Below, in pieces: positions 42,601 to 49,541 of a stretch of DNA of 56,502 bases. The notes below the pieces were generated by a model, which worked only from the letters and a program-made list of their open reading frames with translations, was not told the DNA's origin and searched no databases. Each line of letters begins with the position of its first letter. The stretch's first letter is position 1. Source of the stretch: Actinomycetota bacterium (GTDB lineage Bacteria > Actinomycetota > Actinomycetes > Nanopelagicales > Nanopelagicaceae); the NCBI GenBank assembly GCA_027728065.1, contig JAQBVO010000009.1, forward strand, positions 1 through 56,502, given 5' to 3'. A program made the translations under genes and the position numbers.

Positions 42601-43332
42601 GCCAACGGTGCCCAAACAATTATCGATGAGTTCATCTCATCTGCCTTACAGAAATGGGGGGAGCGCTCTTCACTTGTCCTGCTACTTCCGCATGGTTATG
42701 AGGGTCAAGGCCCAGACCACTCATCTGCGCGCATTGAACGTTACTTGCAGTTGTGCGCTGAACAAAACATGACCGTTGCTCAACCATCTTCGCCGGCTTC
42801 CTACTTTCATTTACTGCGCTGGCATGCAAAAAATCCTACTCGCCGCCCCCTCATTGTATTTACTCCAAAGTCAATGCTCCGCCTGAAAGCTGCAGCATCT
42901 GCACTCTCAGATTTCACTACTGGCCACTTCCGTCCAGTAATCGGTGATGGATCAGTAGAGAATGCATCACGCGTTATTTTCTGCTCAGGAAAGATTTATT
43001 ACGATTTAGTCGCCGAGCGTGCCAAGTTGAATGAAACATCAACGGCGATTATTCGCGTAGAGCTTTTGTATCCACTACCTATCGATGAGATGCTTGCAGA
43101 GGCCGATAAGCATCCACATGCTAATCTGCTCTGGGTTCAAGATGAGCCTGCAAATCAAGGCCCATGGTCACATGTTGCACTGTGCACATCCGGACAGCAT
43201 GGTGGACATGGATTTGGCTCACGTATCTTGCGCCGTATTTCAAGGCGTGCAACGGCATCTCCTGCAACTGGAAACCTTCACTTACATGAGGATGAACAAA
43301 AAGCCTTAATGCTCGAAGCCTTTACGCGCTAA
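39622..43332 (+). CDS. kgd: Multifunctional 2-oxoglutarate decarboxylase/dehydrogenase E1-E2 (Kgd)
   Basis: The 1236-residue protein is the actinobacterial fusion of an acyltransferase-like E2 domain and SucA-type E1. An N-terminal E1 segment (FGANDWLVDEMYEHYLADPSSVD) is followed by a Pro/Gln-rich linker, an E2 core (about 110-350, with TSTYDHRVIQGA), then the thiamine-diphosphate E1 domain (MPHRGRLNVLANVAGK; the HGDAAFAGQG and GFTTSP segments). There is no lipoyl domain. It converts 2-oxoglutarate in the TCA cycle with a separate lipoyl-E2 and E3. GTG 39622 with AAGAAGGAG 8-15 bases upstream fits the family start; the frame runs upstream without support. Confidence 0.95.
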   Translation: MSAQDFGANDWLVDEMYEHYLADPSSVDPAWVEYFKINKPGTPAAPISAQQSPPPVSKGVPPVPKRQQVAPAVPPAVPVQQVPVQQVPVQQAPVQQPIVRDAATRQPTPADPVVKPVPVLITPSASTLEPIRGVSARVVQSMEASLSVPTATSVRAVAAKLMIDNRIVINNHLKRARGGKTSFTHIIAYAMIKAVRAMPEMNSFFGELDGKAAIGHPEHINLGIAIDLAKADGSRQLLVPSVKGCESMDFAQFWGAYEAVIKKARSGALTVDDFAGTTMSITNPGTLGTVHSVPRLVVGQGLILGVGALDYPAEFHGTSEETLARMAISKVVTLTSTYDHRVIQGAQSGDFLRRMNDYLLGAEGFFDEIFAALRIPYEPIRWAIDFEFGRDEQISKTARVQQLIAAYRTFGHLMADVDPLEYKQRSHPDLDVVTHGLTLWDLDREFATGGFGGASFMPLRKILGILRDSYCRTVGAEFMYIENRQERQWLQTHLEVGTQKLAPEENLRILHKLNSAEAFETFLQTKFVGQKRFSLEGGESVIPLLDAVLSSAADQGLDEVCIGMPHRGRLNVLANVAGKSHGQIFQEFQGHYAENQVQGSGDVKYHLGTESIFTSYSGATTKIYLAANPSHLEAVNPVLEGIVRAKQDKLNIKNAYSVLSILLHGDAAFAGQGVNAELLQMSQLAGYRTGGTIHVIIDNQVGFTTSPNAARTSRYATDFAKIIQAPVFHVNGDDPEACVRVALLAFEYRQKFNKDVVIDMLCYRRRGHNEGDEPSFTQPLMYKLIDAKRSTRTLYIEALIGRGDITSEQAEEVARDYQSQLEAVYAAVNNLEAESDPNFKAPVAPDADEIVTSISEALAREIAATQSAVPEGFNVHPKLLPQLAKRVESLNNGSIDWSTGEMLAFGSLLKEDRPIRLAGQDVRRGTFSNRHAVIIDKENGNEWTPLRALNSDENHFFVIDSLLSEYAAMGFEYGYSVEREDALVLWEGQFGDFANGAQTIIDEFISSALQKWGERSSLVLLLPHGYEGQGPDHSSARIERYLQLCAEQNMTVAQPSSPASYFHLLRWHAKNPTRRPLIVFTPKSMLRLKAAASALSDFTTGHFRPVIGDGSVENASRVIFCSGKIYYDLVAERAKLNETSTAIIRVELLYPLPIDEMLAEADKHPHANLLWVQDEPANQGPWSHVALCTSGQHGGHGFGSRILRRISRRATASPATGNLHLHEDEQKALMLEAFTR
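39850..39909 (+). repeat. Four 15-base tandem repeats in the Kgd linker
   Basis: Three identical copies of GTGCCTGTGCAACAA (39850-39864, 39865-39879, 39880-39894) and one with two changes (39895-39909) encode V-P-V-Q-Q repeats in the linker between the N-terminal segment and the E2 domain. Being in multiples of codons, copy-number slippage would lengthen or shorten the linker without a frameshift. Confidence 0.95.
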
Positions 43333-43368
43333 TTGATGAAATAAGAGCCAAGTAATAACTACGAGCGC

Positions 43369-43692
43369 TCAGTTGGGCTTGTAACTGTTTTTGTTTTTCT
43401 TGATCCTGAGTTTGACGATACCAACGATCTGATTACCTGGAATCCAACCCCAGGTGCGCGAATCTGTACTTTGCGGATTATCTCCTTCGACCCAGTAATT
43501 TCCAGAGTGAGCCTTTTGAATCCGCTTAATAAGAAATATGCCGGGGCGCTCCTCGCGCTCTATTACTGCGATACTGCCCAGAACTGCGCGATCAAATGGT
43601 CGGTGCACCCAAAGGACCAGTAGCCAATCACCGTGGCTAAAGGTCGGCTCCATTGAAGAGCCTTCGACCCTGACTGTGCCAAATTTGCTCAT
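43369..43692 (-). CDS. sodX: Nickel superoxide dismutase maturation protease
   Basis: The 107-residue S26-family signal peptidase-like protein has the Ser motif VEGSSMEPTFSHGDWLLV and the Lys motif GIFLIKRIQ, the catalytic dyad, then a GDNPQSTDSR box typical of S26 enzymes. It lacks a membrane helix. The adjacent divergent sodN gene shows its role: it removes the SodN propeptide so that His becomes residue 1 and can bind nickel. Start ATG 43692 is 58 bases from sodN. Confidence 0.92.
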   Translation of the reverse strand: MSKFGTVRVEGSSMEPTFSHGDWLLVLWVHRPFDRAVLGSIAVIEREERPGIFLIKRIQKAHSGNYWVEGDNPQSTDSRTWGWIPGNQIVGIVKLRIKKNKNSYKPN

Positions 43693-43703
43693 GGGCGGTA
43701 GTC

Positions 43704-43732
43704 TGTCACCAGTCAGAGATGGACGCGATAAT
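43704..43732 (+). promoter_or_regulatory. Candidate sodN promoter
   Basis: TGTCAC (43704-43709) and GATAAT (43727-43732) are 17 bases apart and lie just before the AAGGGGAG ribosome-binding site of sodN. It is one of the few genes here with a conventional leader and strong ribosome-binding site, which fits an abundant protein. Confidence 0.5.
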
Positions 43733-43750
43733 TTTTAAGGGGAGAAAAAC

Positions 43751-44140
43751 ATGTTTGCACCAAAGACAACTGTCTACGCACACTGCGATCTTCCATGCGG
43801 TGTTTACGATCCTGCGCAAGCAAAAATCGAAGCACTGTCCGTAAAGGCATGCATGGAAAAGTACGCAGCAAATACAGATGCAGATTTCCGATCACGATCG
43901 GTTGCAATCAAAGAGGAGCGCTCGCATCAAGTCAAGGAGCACTTATGGGTTCTTTGGACTGATTACTTCAAGACACCACACTTTGAGGCATACCCACAGC
44001 TGCACTCACTCTTTAATGATGCAACAAAGCTTGCAGGCGCTGCAGGTACCAAGGGCACTCAAGATGTTGCTGTTGCAGATAAGTTAATTGCAAAGATTGA
44101 GGAGATTGCAGAGATTTTCTGGGCCACTAAGAAGACCTAA
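43751..44140 (+). CDS. sodN: Nickel-containing superoxide dismutase
   Basis: The 129-residue precursor has a 10-residue propeptide (MFAPKTTVYA) and then HCDLPCGVYDP, the nickel hook. His1, Cys2 and Cys6 of the mature protein bind nickel after cleavage by the protease encoded next door. The rest is a four-helix bundle that forms a hexamer in known structures. AAGGGGAG lies 9-16 bases before ATG 43751. Ni-SOD replaces iron or manganese enzymes in many aquatic actinobacteria, saving iron. Confidence 0.97.
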   Translation: MFAPKTTVYAHCDLPCGVYDPAQAKIEALSVKACMEKYAANTDADFRSRSVAIKEERSHQVKEHLWVLWTDYFKTPHFEAYPQLHSLFNDATKLAGAAGTKGTQDVAVADKLIAKIEEIAEIFWATKKT

Positions 44141-44149
44141 TAGCCAGAG

Positions 44150-44560
44150 CTAACCCTCTTTAATTAAATTAAGGGCGGCGGTACGGGCGAGAAATGATAC
44201 TCGCTCAACTGTCGCTCTTTTAATGAGTGCGGCAGCAACTTGTCGCTCGCCCTCATAGATTTCGCATTCAAAGGTTAACTCTTTATTTTCAACTTCAATG
44301 CAGCGCGATGTTGCACGAAGCTCGGCGCCGATTTGCGCGGGGCTCAGTGAGATAATCTCAATACTGATTGCAATAGTCGTCTCGCCAACCTCTAAATACT
44401 CATCAAGTGAGATGACTGCAGCATGCTCCATAAGATTTACAAGAGGTGACTGGGCAACAATCGGTAGATCACCAACTCCCATGGCAACGCAAGTATCACC
44501 TGGACGCACCGTCATTACAGAAAAACCAACTGCGCCAATAATCTCTTCGGCGAGCTTCAT
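44150..44560 (-). CDS. Hotdog-fold thioesterase-like protein
   Basis: The 136-residue protein has the hotdog helix NLMEHAAVISLDEYLEVGETTIAIS and strand pattern of the fluoroacetyl-CoA thioesterase-like group, with Glu and His near residues 45-46 that could act in catalysis. A cytoplasmic acyl-CoA thioesterase is likely; the substrate is unknown. It ends an operon after the anti-sigma gene, 3 bases apart, so its expression would follow redox stress if that operon is autoregulated. Confidence 0.78.
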   Translation of the reverse strand: MKLAEEIIGAVGFSVMTVRPGDTCVAMGVGDLPIVAQSPLVNLMEHAAVISLDEYLEVGETTIAISIEIISLSPAQIGAELRATSRCIEVENKELTFECEIYEGERQVAAALIKRATVERVSFLARTAALNLIKEG

Positions 44561-44563
44561 TAC

Positions 44564-44974
44564 TTACTTCTCACCTGTGTTTGGGTCATCATTGAGATAT
44601 CGAATCTCTTCTGTATGTTCAATAGTGATTTCTCGATGCTCAATATTGCCAAACTCATCTATCTCAATTGAAATCTCAGTCATTGTAAACTCAGTGGTAA
44701 CACCCGAGGTGAATGAGGCAGTCATTTGGCTATGTATCTGCTGATAAATCGAATCATGAAGTGCTACCGGTGCCACCTCGCAGCATGTTCTGCGTAAAAC
44801 ATCTTGCATCAAACTATGTATCATTTTCTCATGAGCCAGTTCAGCGGCGCAGTGTGGGCAGCCCGCAAGATGAATTTCAATACTTTGAATCATTGGTAGA
44901 TCGGTATCTCCTTCGAGCAAGAGCACGAAGGAGTTAAGAATCTGATTACATGGAAGTATTTCGTACTGGCTCAT
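44564..44974 (-). CDS. Zinc-binding redox-sensing anti-sigma factor, RsrA-like
   Basis: The 136-residue protein has the ZAS pattern of anti-sigma factors: C9, H35, C39 and C42 (HLAGCPHC), then a C64-C65 pair. These line up with the six zinc and redox residues of Streptomyces RsrA and mycobacterial RshA. In those, disulfide stress oxidises the cysteines, releasing zinc and the sigma factor. The C-terminal extension beyond about residue 90 (Thr/Glu-rich, [21 protein letters not shown] split over strands) is longer than in RsrA. ATGA overlap couples it to the sigma factor gene. Confidence 0.87.
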   Translation of the reverse strand: MSQYEILPCNQILNSFVLLLEGDTDLPMIQSIEIHLAGCPHCAAELAHEKMIHSLMQDVLRRTCCEVAPVALHDSIYQQIHSQMTASFTSGVTTEFTMTEISIEIDEFGNIEHREITIEHTEEIRYLNDDPNTGEK

Positions 44975-45606
44975 GGAGTTTCCTCCTTGGTGGCAGTATC
45001 TGCTGGAGCGCCCTTAGGTGTTTTGACCGAGTATCCAAGATCCTTCGCATACTCAGTTAACCGCTCGCGCAGCTGTTTTCTTCCCCGGTGCAGACGTGAC
45101 ATAACGGTTCCCGCTGGAACCCCAACGATTTCGGCGATCTCTTTATATGAAAATCCCTCAACATCGGCAAGATAAACGGCGATACGAAACTCCTCTGGAA
45201 TCTCATTTAACGCTCGCTTGATATCGCTATCTGGAAGGTTTTCAAGGGCTTCAACCTCTGCAGATTTTCCGAGATTACTCGTATGTGATGCCGCATCGGC
45301 TAACTGCCAATCTTCGATCTCTCCACCAGAGATCTGCGGGCGCCGTTGATTCTTACGGTATGTGTTGATAAATGTTGTCGTTAAAACGCGATATAGCCAG
45401 GCCTTTAAATTTGTACCAGGTTCAAATTGATGGAAAGAGGCAAAGGCTTTTAAATACGTATCTTGCACCAAATCTTTTGCATCATGCGGATTCTTTGTAT
45501 ATCGCAGCGCAGCGGCGTATAACTGGTTTGTAAAGATAAGGGCATCTCTCTCGAAGCGGATGGCACGATCCGCCGAGCTCTCTTTAACTAAATCAGTTGA
45601 TGTCAT
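44971..45606 (-). CDS. sigH: ECF RNA polymerase sigma factor, SigR/SigH type
   Basis: The 211-residue ECF sigma factor has region 2 ([51 protein letters not shown] as an uninterrupted domain around residues 30-80) and region 4 ([45 protein letters not shown], residues about 135-185). These match SigR/SigH, which drives thiol-oxidative stress genes with GGAAT-N18-GTT promoters. The next gene encodes its RsrA-like inhibitor. I did not find a convincing GGAAT promoter in the short gap upstream, so autoregulation may act from further away. Confidence 0.88.
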   Translation of the reverse strand: MTSTDLVKESSADRAIRFERDALIFTNQLYAAALRYTKNPHDAKDLVQDTYLKAFASFHQFEPGTNLKAWLYRVLTTTFINTYRKNQRRPQISGGEIEDWQLADAASHTSNLGKSAEVEALENLPDSDIKRALNEIPEEFRIAVYLADVEGFSYKEIAEIVGVPAGTVMSRLHRGRKQLRERLTEYAKDLGYSVKTPKGAPADTATKEETP

Positions 45607-45624
45607 CGCAGCAAAAGGCTATCG

Positions 45625-46356
45625 CTAAAACAGGGTTTCCGGCTCTCCCAATTCAATGCGTGCCGTTAACTCTTGTGAATTATTGTTAACAGAGTTCACG
45701 GTGCTAGAAACTGGGTGGGCGATAACAATTGAGGCAGGGGAATCAACGACCATGAGCGCTCTGAGATTTTCAACCTCTCTATTCTCTGGATTGAGCCATT
45801 GGCTCCAACGATCATGTGGCATAAAGACCGGCATGCGGCTATGGATTTCTGCTAAATCCCCCTGCGCCTCTTGTGTGATAATCGATGCGCTTTGAATGAG
45901 GGCTCCACCAGGTGCGGACCAACTACTCCAAATTCCGGCGATTGGTAACTGCCCTCCATTTTTTGCCGAAATATAAAAGGGCTGTTTCGGTGCAAATCTA
46001 CCCAGAGCCGTTGCCCACTCGTAGTATCCCTGCGCCGGAATTATGCAGCGCCTAGATTTAAATGCCTCTTGAAATGTTGGCTTCTGATGAATCGATTCAC
46101 TGCGAGCATTAATGGCTCGCGACTGTGAAGCCTTTGCCTCGTTTAGATCGCGCAACCATGGAGCAATCAATCCCCATGAGACAACGGCCAATGCATTTTT
46201 TTGGTGATCATCTGAGTCAACTCGGAGAATATAGATGGGGTTTGTCGCTGCGATATTCCAGTTTGCCGGCAAAGAGTGCGCGGGTGAACTACCGCTCACC
46301 TCAAATTGCTCAATAAGTTCGCGCATATCGGCAGATTGCGCATAACGGCCACACAT
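45625..46356 (-). CDS. SRAP/HMCES-type abasic-site crosslinking peptidase (YedK family)
   Basis: The 243-residue protein starts MCGRYAQ, where Cys2 becomes the N-terminal residue and forms a covalent bond with abasic sites in single-stranded DNA. NARSESIHQKPTFQEAFKSRRCIIPAQGYYEW and the later HSRMPVFM contain the other conserved residues (Asn, Glu, His). It protects stalled forks from strand breaks. TATCCT (46363-46368) lies 6 bases before ATG 46356, overlapping the -10 box of divergent aroA. The sigma factor gene follows 18 bases after its stop on the same strand. Confidence 0.93.
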   Translation of the reverse strand: MCGRYAQSADMRELIEQFEVSGSSPAHSLPANWNIAATNPIYILRVDSDDHQKNALAVVSWGLIAPWLRDLNEAKASQSRAINARSESIHQKPTFQEAFKSRRCIIPAQGYYEWATALGRFAPKQPFYISAKNGGQLPIAGIWSSWSAPGGALIQSASIITQEAQGDLAEIHSRMPVFMPHDRWSQWLNPENREVENLRALMVVDSPASIVIAHPVSSTVNSVNNNSQELTARIELGEPETLF

Positions 46357-46362
46357 ATAGAA

Positions 46363-46372
46363 AGGATAGACT
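46363..46372. promoter_or_regulatory. Overlapping leaderless promoters of the SRAP gene and aroA
   Basis: TATCCT on the minus strand (46363-46368) and TAGACT on the plus strand (46367-46372) overlap by two bases, and each ends exactly 6 bases before its ATG. The 22-base gap has no ribosome-binding site for either gene. Confidence 0.6.
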
Positions 46373-46378
46373 TAAGCA

Positions 46379-47683
46379 ATGAATAAAAACGACGCTCACT
46401 GGCCCGCGATTTTTCGCGGCGCAAAGCCAGTTGATATCTCAGTCGTTATTCCAGGATCAAAATCTGTGACAAATCGTGCATTGATTTTGGCTGCGCAGGC
46501 CGACTCTCCATCTCTTCTTCGACGGCCCTTAATCTCGCGAGATAGCCAACTCATGGTGCAGGGTTTACAAGCACTTGGAATTGGGATTGTGCAAGTCGAT
46601 GCATTACACGATGGGCTACCGCAGTATCAGTTGAGGGTAACTCCCGCTTCGATGCGAGGACCTGCACAGATCGATGTTGGAAATGCTGGGACCGTCATGC
46701 GTTTCTTGCCACCACTTGCCGCCCTTGCAACTGGTGAGATCTCATTTGATGGCGATCTGCGATCACATGAGCGTCCCTTAGGCCCAGTTATCAAAGCCCT
46801 TGAAGCCCTTGGTGTTTCGATCGAACACGGTGGTCGCTATAGCTTGCCGTTAAAACTTCATGGCAAAGGCAAAATCTCCGGTGCAGCGATAACAATCGAT
46901 GCCAGTGCATCAAGTCAGTTTGTATCTGCACTGCTATTAGTTGCGCCTAGTTTTGAAAATGGCATCACGATTACCCATGAAGGTAGTGCGCTGCCATCTA
47001 TGCCACATATAAATATGAGTGTTGAGATGCTACGTGGATTTGGCGCAGTCGTTAACGTTAATAGTCAGGCCCACAGTTGGTCGGTTAAACCAGGCACATT
47101 GCACGGCCGTGAGTTAGTAATCGAGCCAGATCTTTCAAATGCCGCAGCATTTTTATCGATTGCAATGCTCTGCGGTGGAAGTATCACCGTTGCAGATTGG
47201 CCAAGTAAGACAACGCAGCCGGGAGATCAGTTGCCCTCGATTCTCTCTGAAATGGGTGCGCAGATTTCGATGAGTGAGAAAGGATTAACTCTCACCGGTA
47301 CTGGCGTAATACATGGTATCGATATTGATTTACACGAGGTTGGAGAGCTCACACCATCCATCGCTGCACTGGCAGCACTTGCAGATTCACCATCACATCT
47401 TCGAGGCATTGCCCATCTCCGTCTGCATGAAACCGATCGATTAGCTGCTTTAACACGTGAAATTAATGCATTAGGTGGAAAAGTTGAAGAACATGACACT
47501 TGGCTACATATAACCCCAGCACCATTACATGCTGGAGTTTTCCATACTTATGATGACCACCGATTGGCAATGGCAGGTGCGGTGATTGGATTAGTAGTAC
47601 CGGGTGTTGAAGTTGAAAACATTGCAACTACTCGTAAAACCCTTCCAGATTTTCCAGGTTTATGGAGCTCGCTTCTTATATGA
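46379..47683 (+). CDS. aroA: 3-phosphoshikimate 1-carboxyvinyltransferase (EPSP synthase)
   Basis: The 434-residue enzyme joins phosphoenolpyruvate to shikimate 3-phosphate, the sixth step to chorismate. Motifs: PGSKSVTNRALILAA, DVGNAGTVMRFLPPLAA, ASASSQFVSALLLVAP and, near the end, DDHRLAMAGAVIGL, with catalytic Asp and Glu in LRLHETDRLAAL. It is the first gene of aroA-rsgA-hisN-copA, an order common in actinobacteria for the first three. A TAGACT box 6 bases before ATG 46379 suggests a leaderless mRNA. Confidence 0.96.
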   Translation: MNKNDAHWPAIFRGAKPVDISVVIPGSKSVTNRALILAAQADSPSLLRRPLISRDSQLMVQGLQALGIGIVQVDALHDGLPQYQLRVTPASMRGPAQIDVGNAGTVMRFLPPLAALATGEISFDGDLRSHERPLGPVIKALEALGVSIEHGGRYSLPLKLHGKGKISGAAITIDASASSQFVSALLLVAPSFENGITITHEGSALPSMPHINMSVEMLRGFGAVVNVNSQAHSWSVKPGTLHGRELVIEPDLSNAAAFLSIAMLCGGSITVADWPSKTTQPGDQLPSILSEMGAQISMSEKGLTLTGTGVIHGIDIDLHEVGELTPSIAALAALADSPSHLRGIAHLRLHETDRLAALTREINALGGKVEEHDTWLHITPAPLHAGVFHTYDDHRLAMAGAVIGLVVPGVEVENIATTRKTLPDFPGLWSSLLI

Positions 47684-47702
47684 GAACACGGGTAGATAGA
47701 GA

Positions 47703-48725
47703 ATGAGTCCACGTCAATACGATGAGTCCGATGCGCGTATTAGACCGGCTCGCAGTACTCGCCCGCGCAGCAAAGATCGTCCAACTCATGACGCTTCGAT
47801 AACTGCGCTAGTAACAACCGTTGATCGTGGCCGACAAAGATGCATTACCGAGGATGGATTAGTTCTTACCGCGATGCGCGCTCGCGAGCTAGGGCCTAAA
47901 TCAGTTGTTGTCGGAGATGTTGTTTCCCTAGTTGGAGATGTGAGCGGAACTGCGGGTAGCTTGGCGCGGATTGTGGCCGTGAAGGAGCGACGTAACTCTC
48001 TGAGTCGAACTGTCGATGATGCCGCACAGGTGGAGCGCACTATCGTTGCAAATATTGATCAATTGGTAATCGTAGTCGCTGCAACAAACCCACAGCCGCG
48101 AAGAGGCTTAATCGACCGCTTTTTAGTATCGGCATTTACAGAGGGTATTACTCCAAAGCTAGTCGTAACAAAAAGCGATCTAGGAGAGATCCCAGATTTT
48201 TTAGCCGAGTATTCAAAGTTGGATGTTGAGATTGTCTATACCGCAATTAAAAGCCAATCGCGCGAGAGAGATTTACAGGCTTTGCACTCGATGCTCGAAG
48301 GAAAAATCTCAGTATTAGTTGGACATTCAGGTGTTGGAAAATCAACTTTAATTAACGCATTAGTCCCTCAGGCCCAGCGCGTAACAGGTGATGTGAATAC
48401 CGCAACTGGTCGTGGGCGTCATACATCATCGAGTGCGATCGCCCTGCCGCTTGCAGGCAGCGATGGTTGGATTATCGATACCCCCGGAATCCGTGCCTTT
48501 GGTCTATCGCATATCGATACACGTCGAATCGTCGATGCATTTACCGATTTATCGCAGGTGGCGGCAAACTGTCTATCTAACTGCTCACACTCGGAGAGCT
48601 CGTGTTCTCTCAACGCTTGGGCTGCACCAGATGGAGCCGTAGATACTCAACGAACTGCGCGCCTAGCCAGTCTTCGCTCATTGCTGGCCGTCAAAGATCA
48701 AGCCGCACAAGAGGATGAGGAATAA
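47703..48725 (+). CDS. rsgA: Ribosome small-subunit GTPase RsgA
   Basis: The 340-residue circularly permuted GTPase has an N-terminal OB domain (about 30-115), then NKxD-like TKSDLGE before G1 GHSGVGKSTLINAL and G3 DTPGIRAFGL, the permuted order of RsgA. The C-terminal zinc site is C-x3-C-x-H-x4-C (CLSNCSHSESSC). RsgA checks late maturation of the 30S decoding centre. It has a basic N-terminal tail (SARSTRPRSKDRP-like). It lies 19 bases after aroA. Confidence 0.94.
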   Translation: MSPRQYDESDARIRPARSTRPRSKDRPTHDASITALVTTVDRGRQRCITEDGLVLTAMRARELGPKSVVVGDVVSLVGDVSGTAGSLARIVAVKERRNSLSRTVDDAAQVERTIVANIDQLVIVVAATNPQPRRGLIDRFLVSAFTEGITPKLVVTKSDLGEIPDFLAEYSKLDVEIVYTAIKSQSRERDLQALHSMLEGKISVLVGHSGVGKSTLINALVPQAQRVTGDVNTATGRGRHTSSSAIALPLAGSDGWIIDTPGIRAFGLSHIDTRRIVDAFTDLSQVAANCLSNCSHSESSCSLNAWAAPDGAVDTQRTARLASLRSLLAVKDQAAQEDEE

Positions 48726-48737
48726 GATTGTCGAACT

Positions 48738-49541
48738 ATGACAAGTGATTCTGCACGCTATGCCGATGATTTAGCTTTGGCGCATCTGCTGGCAAATCTT
48801 GCCGATTCAATCGCATTGGATAGATATCAATCCTTGGATTTAGTAGTTACAACCAAACCAGATAACACACCCGTGACCGATGCCGATCGCGCAGTTGAAA
48901 CGGCAATCCGCCAGATGCTTGCCCAGCACCGCCCCAGCGATGGTTTAGTCGGTGAAGAGTTTGGCAGCGATATATCTGGTGCTAAACGTTATTGGGTTAT
49001 AGATCCAATCGATGGAACAAAAAACTTTATGCGTGGGGTCCCAACGTGGGCATGCTTAATCGCCCTGATTGAAGTGGCCGACGATGGGACATCTGAAACC
49101 GTTGTTGGAGTTGTAAGCTCGCCTGCTCTCTCTCGTCGTTGGTTTGCATCGTGGCATGCCGGGGCTTTTGTAACATTTCATGGCACTACTAAAAAGATTT
49201 TAGTCTCACAGGTTGGATCCCTTGCCGATGCATCGATTTCATACTCAGATTTCAACGGCTTCAATGATCGCCTTGTTCCATTTCAAAATATGCTAGCTGC
49301 GGCTTGGCGCACTCGTGGGCTAGGAGATTTTTGGTCGCATATGTTAGTTGCAGAGGGCGCAGTCGATGTGGCGATCGAACCAACGCTTGCACTCTGGGAC
49401 ATGGCGGCTCTTGACATTATTGTGCGCGAGGCCGGTGGGAGATTTACCAATACGGCCGGTCAATCTGGCCCGTTTGGTGGCAGCGGAGTTTCAACTAACG
49501 GTATATTACACAGCGCCGTGATAGATAATCTAAATCTATGA
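48738..49541 (+). CDS. hisN: Histidinol-phosphatase, inositol-monophosphatase family
   Basis: The 267-residue IMPase-fold enzyme has metal-binding motifs VGEEFGSD, IDPIDGTKNFMRGVPTWACLI and WDMAALDIIVREAGGRF. In actinobacteria the copy beside aroA and rsgA is histidinol-phosphate phosphatase (HisN), which performs the penultimate histidine step; other IMPase activities cannot be excluded. It is 12 bases after rsgA and overlaps copA by ATGA. Confidence 0.87.
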   Translation: MTSDSARYADDLALAHLLANLADSIALDRYQSLDLVVTTKPDNTPVTDADRAVETAIRQMLAQHRPSDGLVGEEFGSDISGAKRYWVIDPIDGTKNFMRGVPTWACLIALIEVADDGTSETVVGVVSSPALSRRWFASWHAGAFVTFHGTTKKILVSQVGSLADASISYSDFNGFNDRLVPFQNMLAAAWRTRGLGDFWSHMLVAEGAVDVAIEPTLALWDMAALDIIVREAGGRFTNTAGQSGPFGGSGVSTNGILHSAVIDNLNL

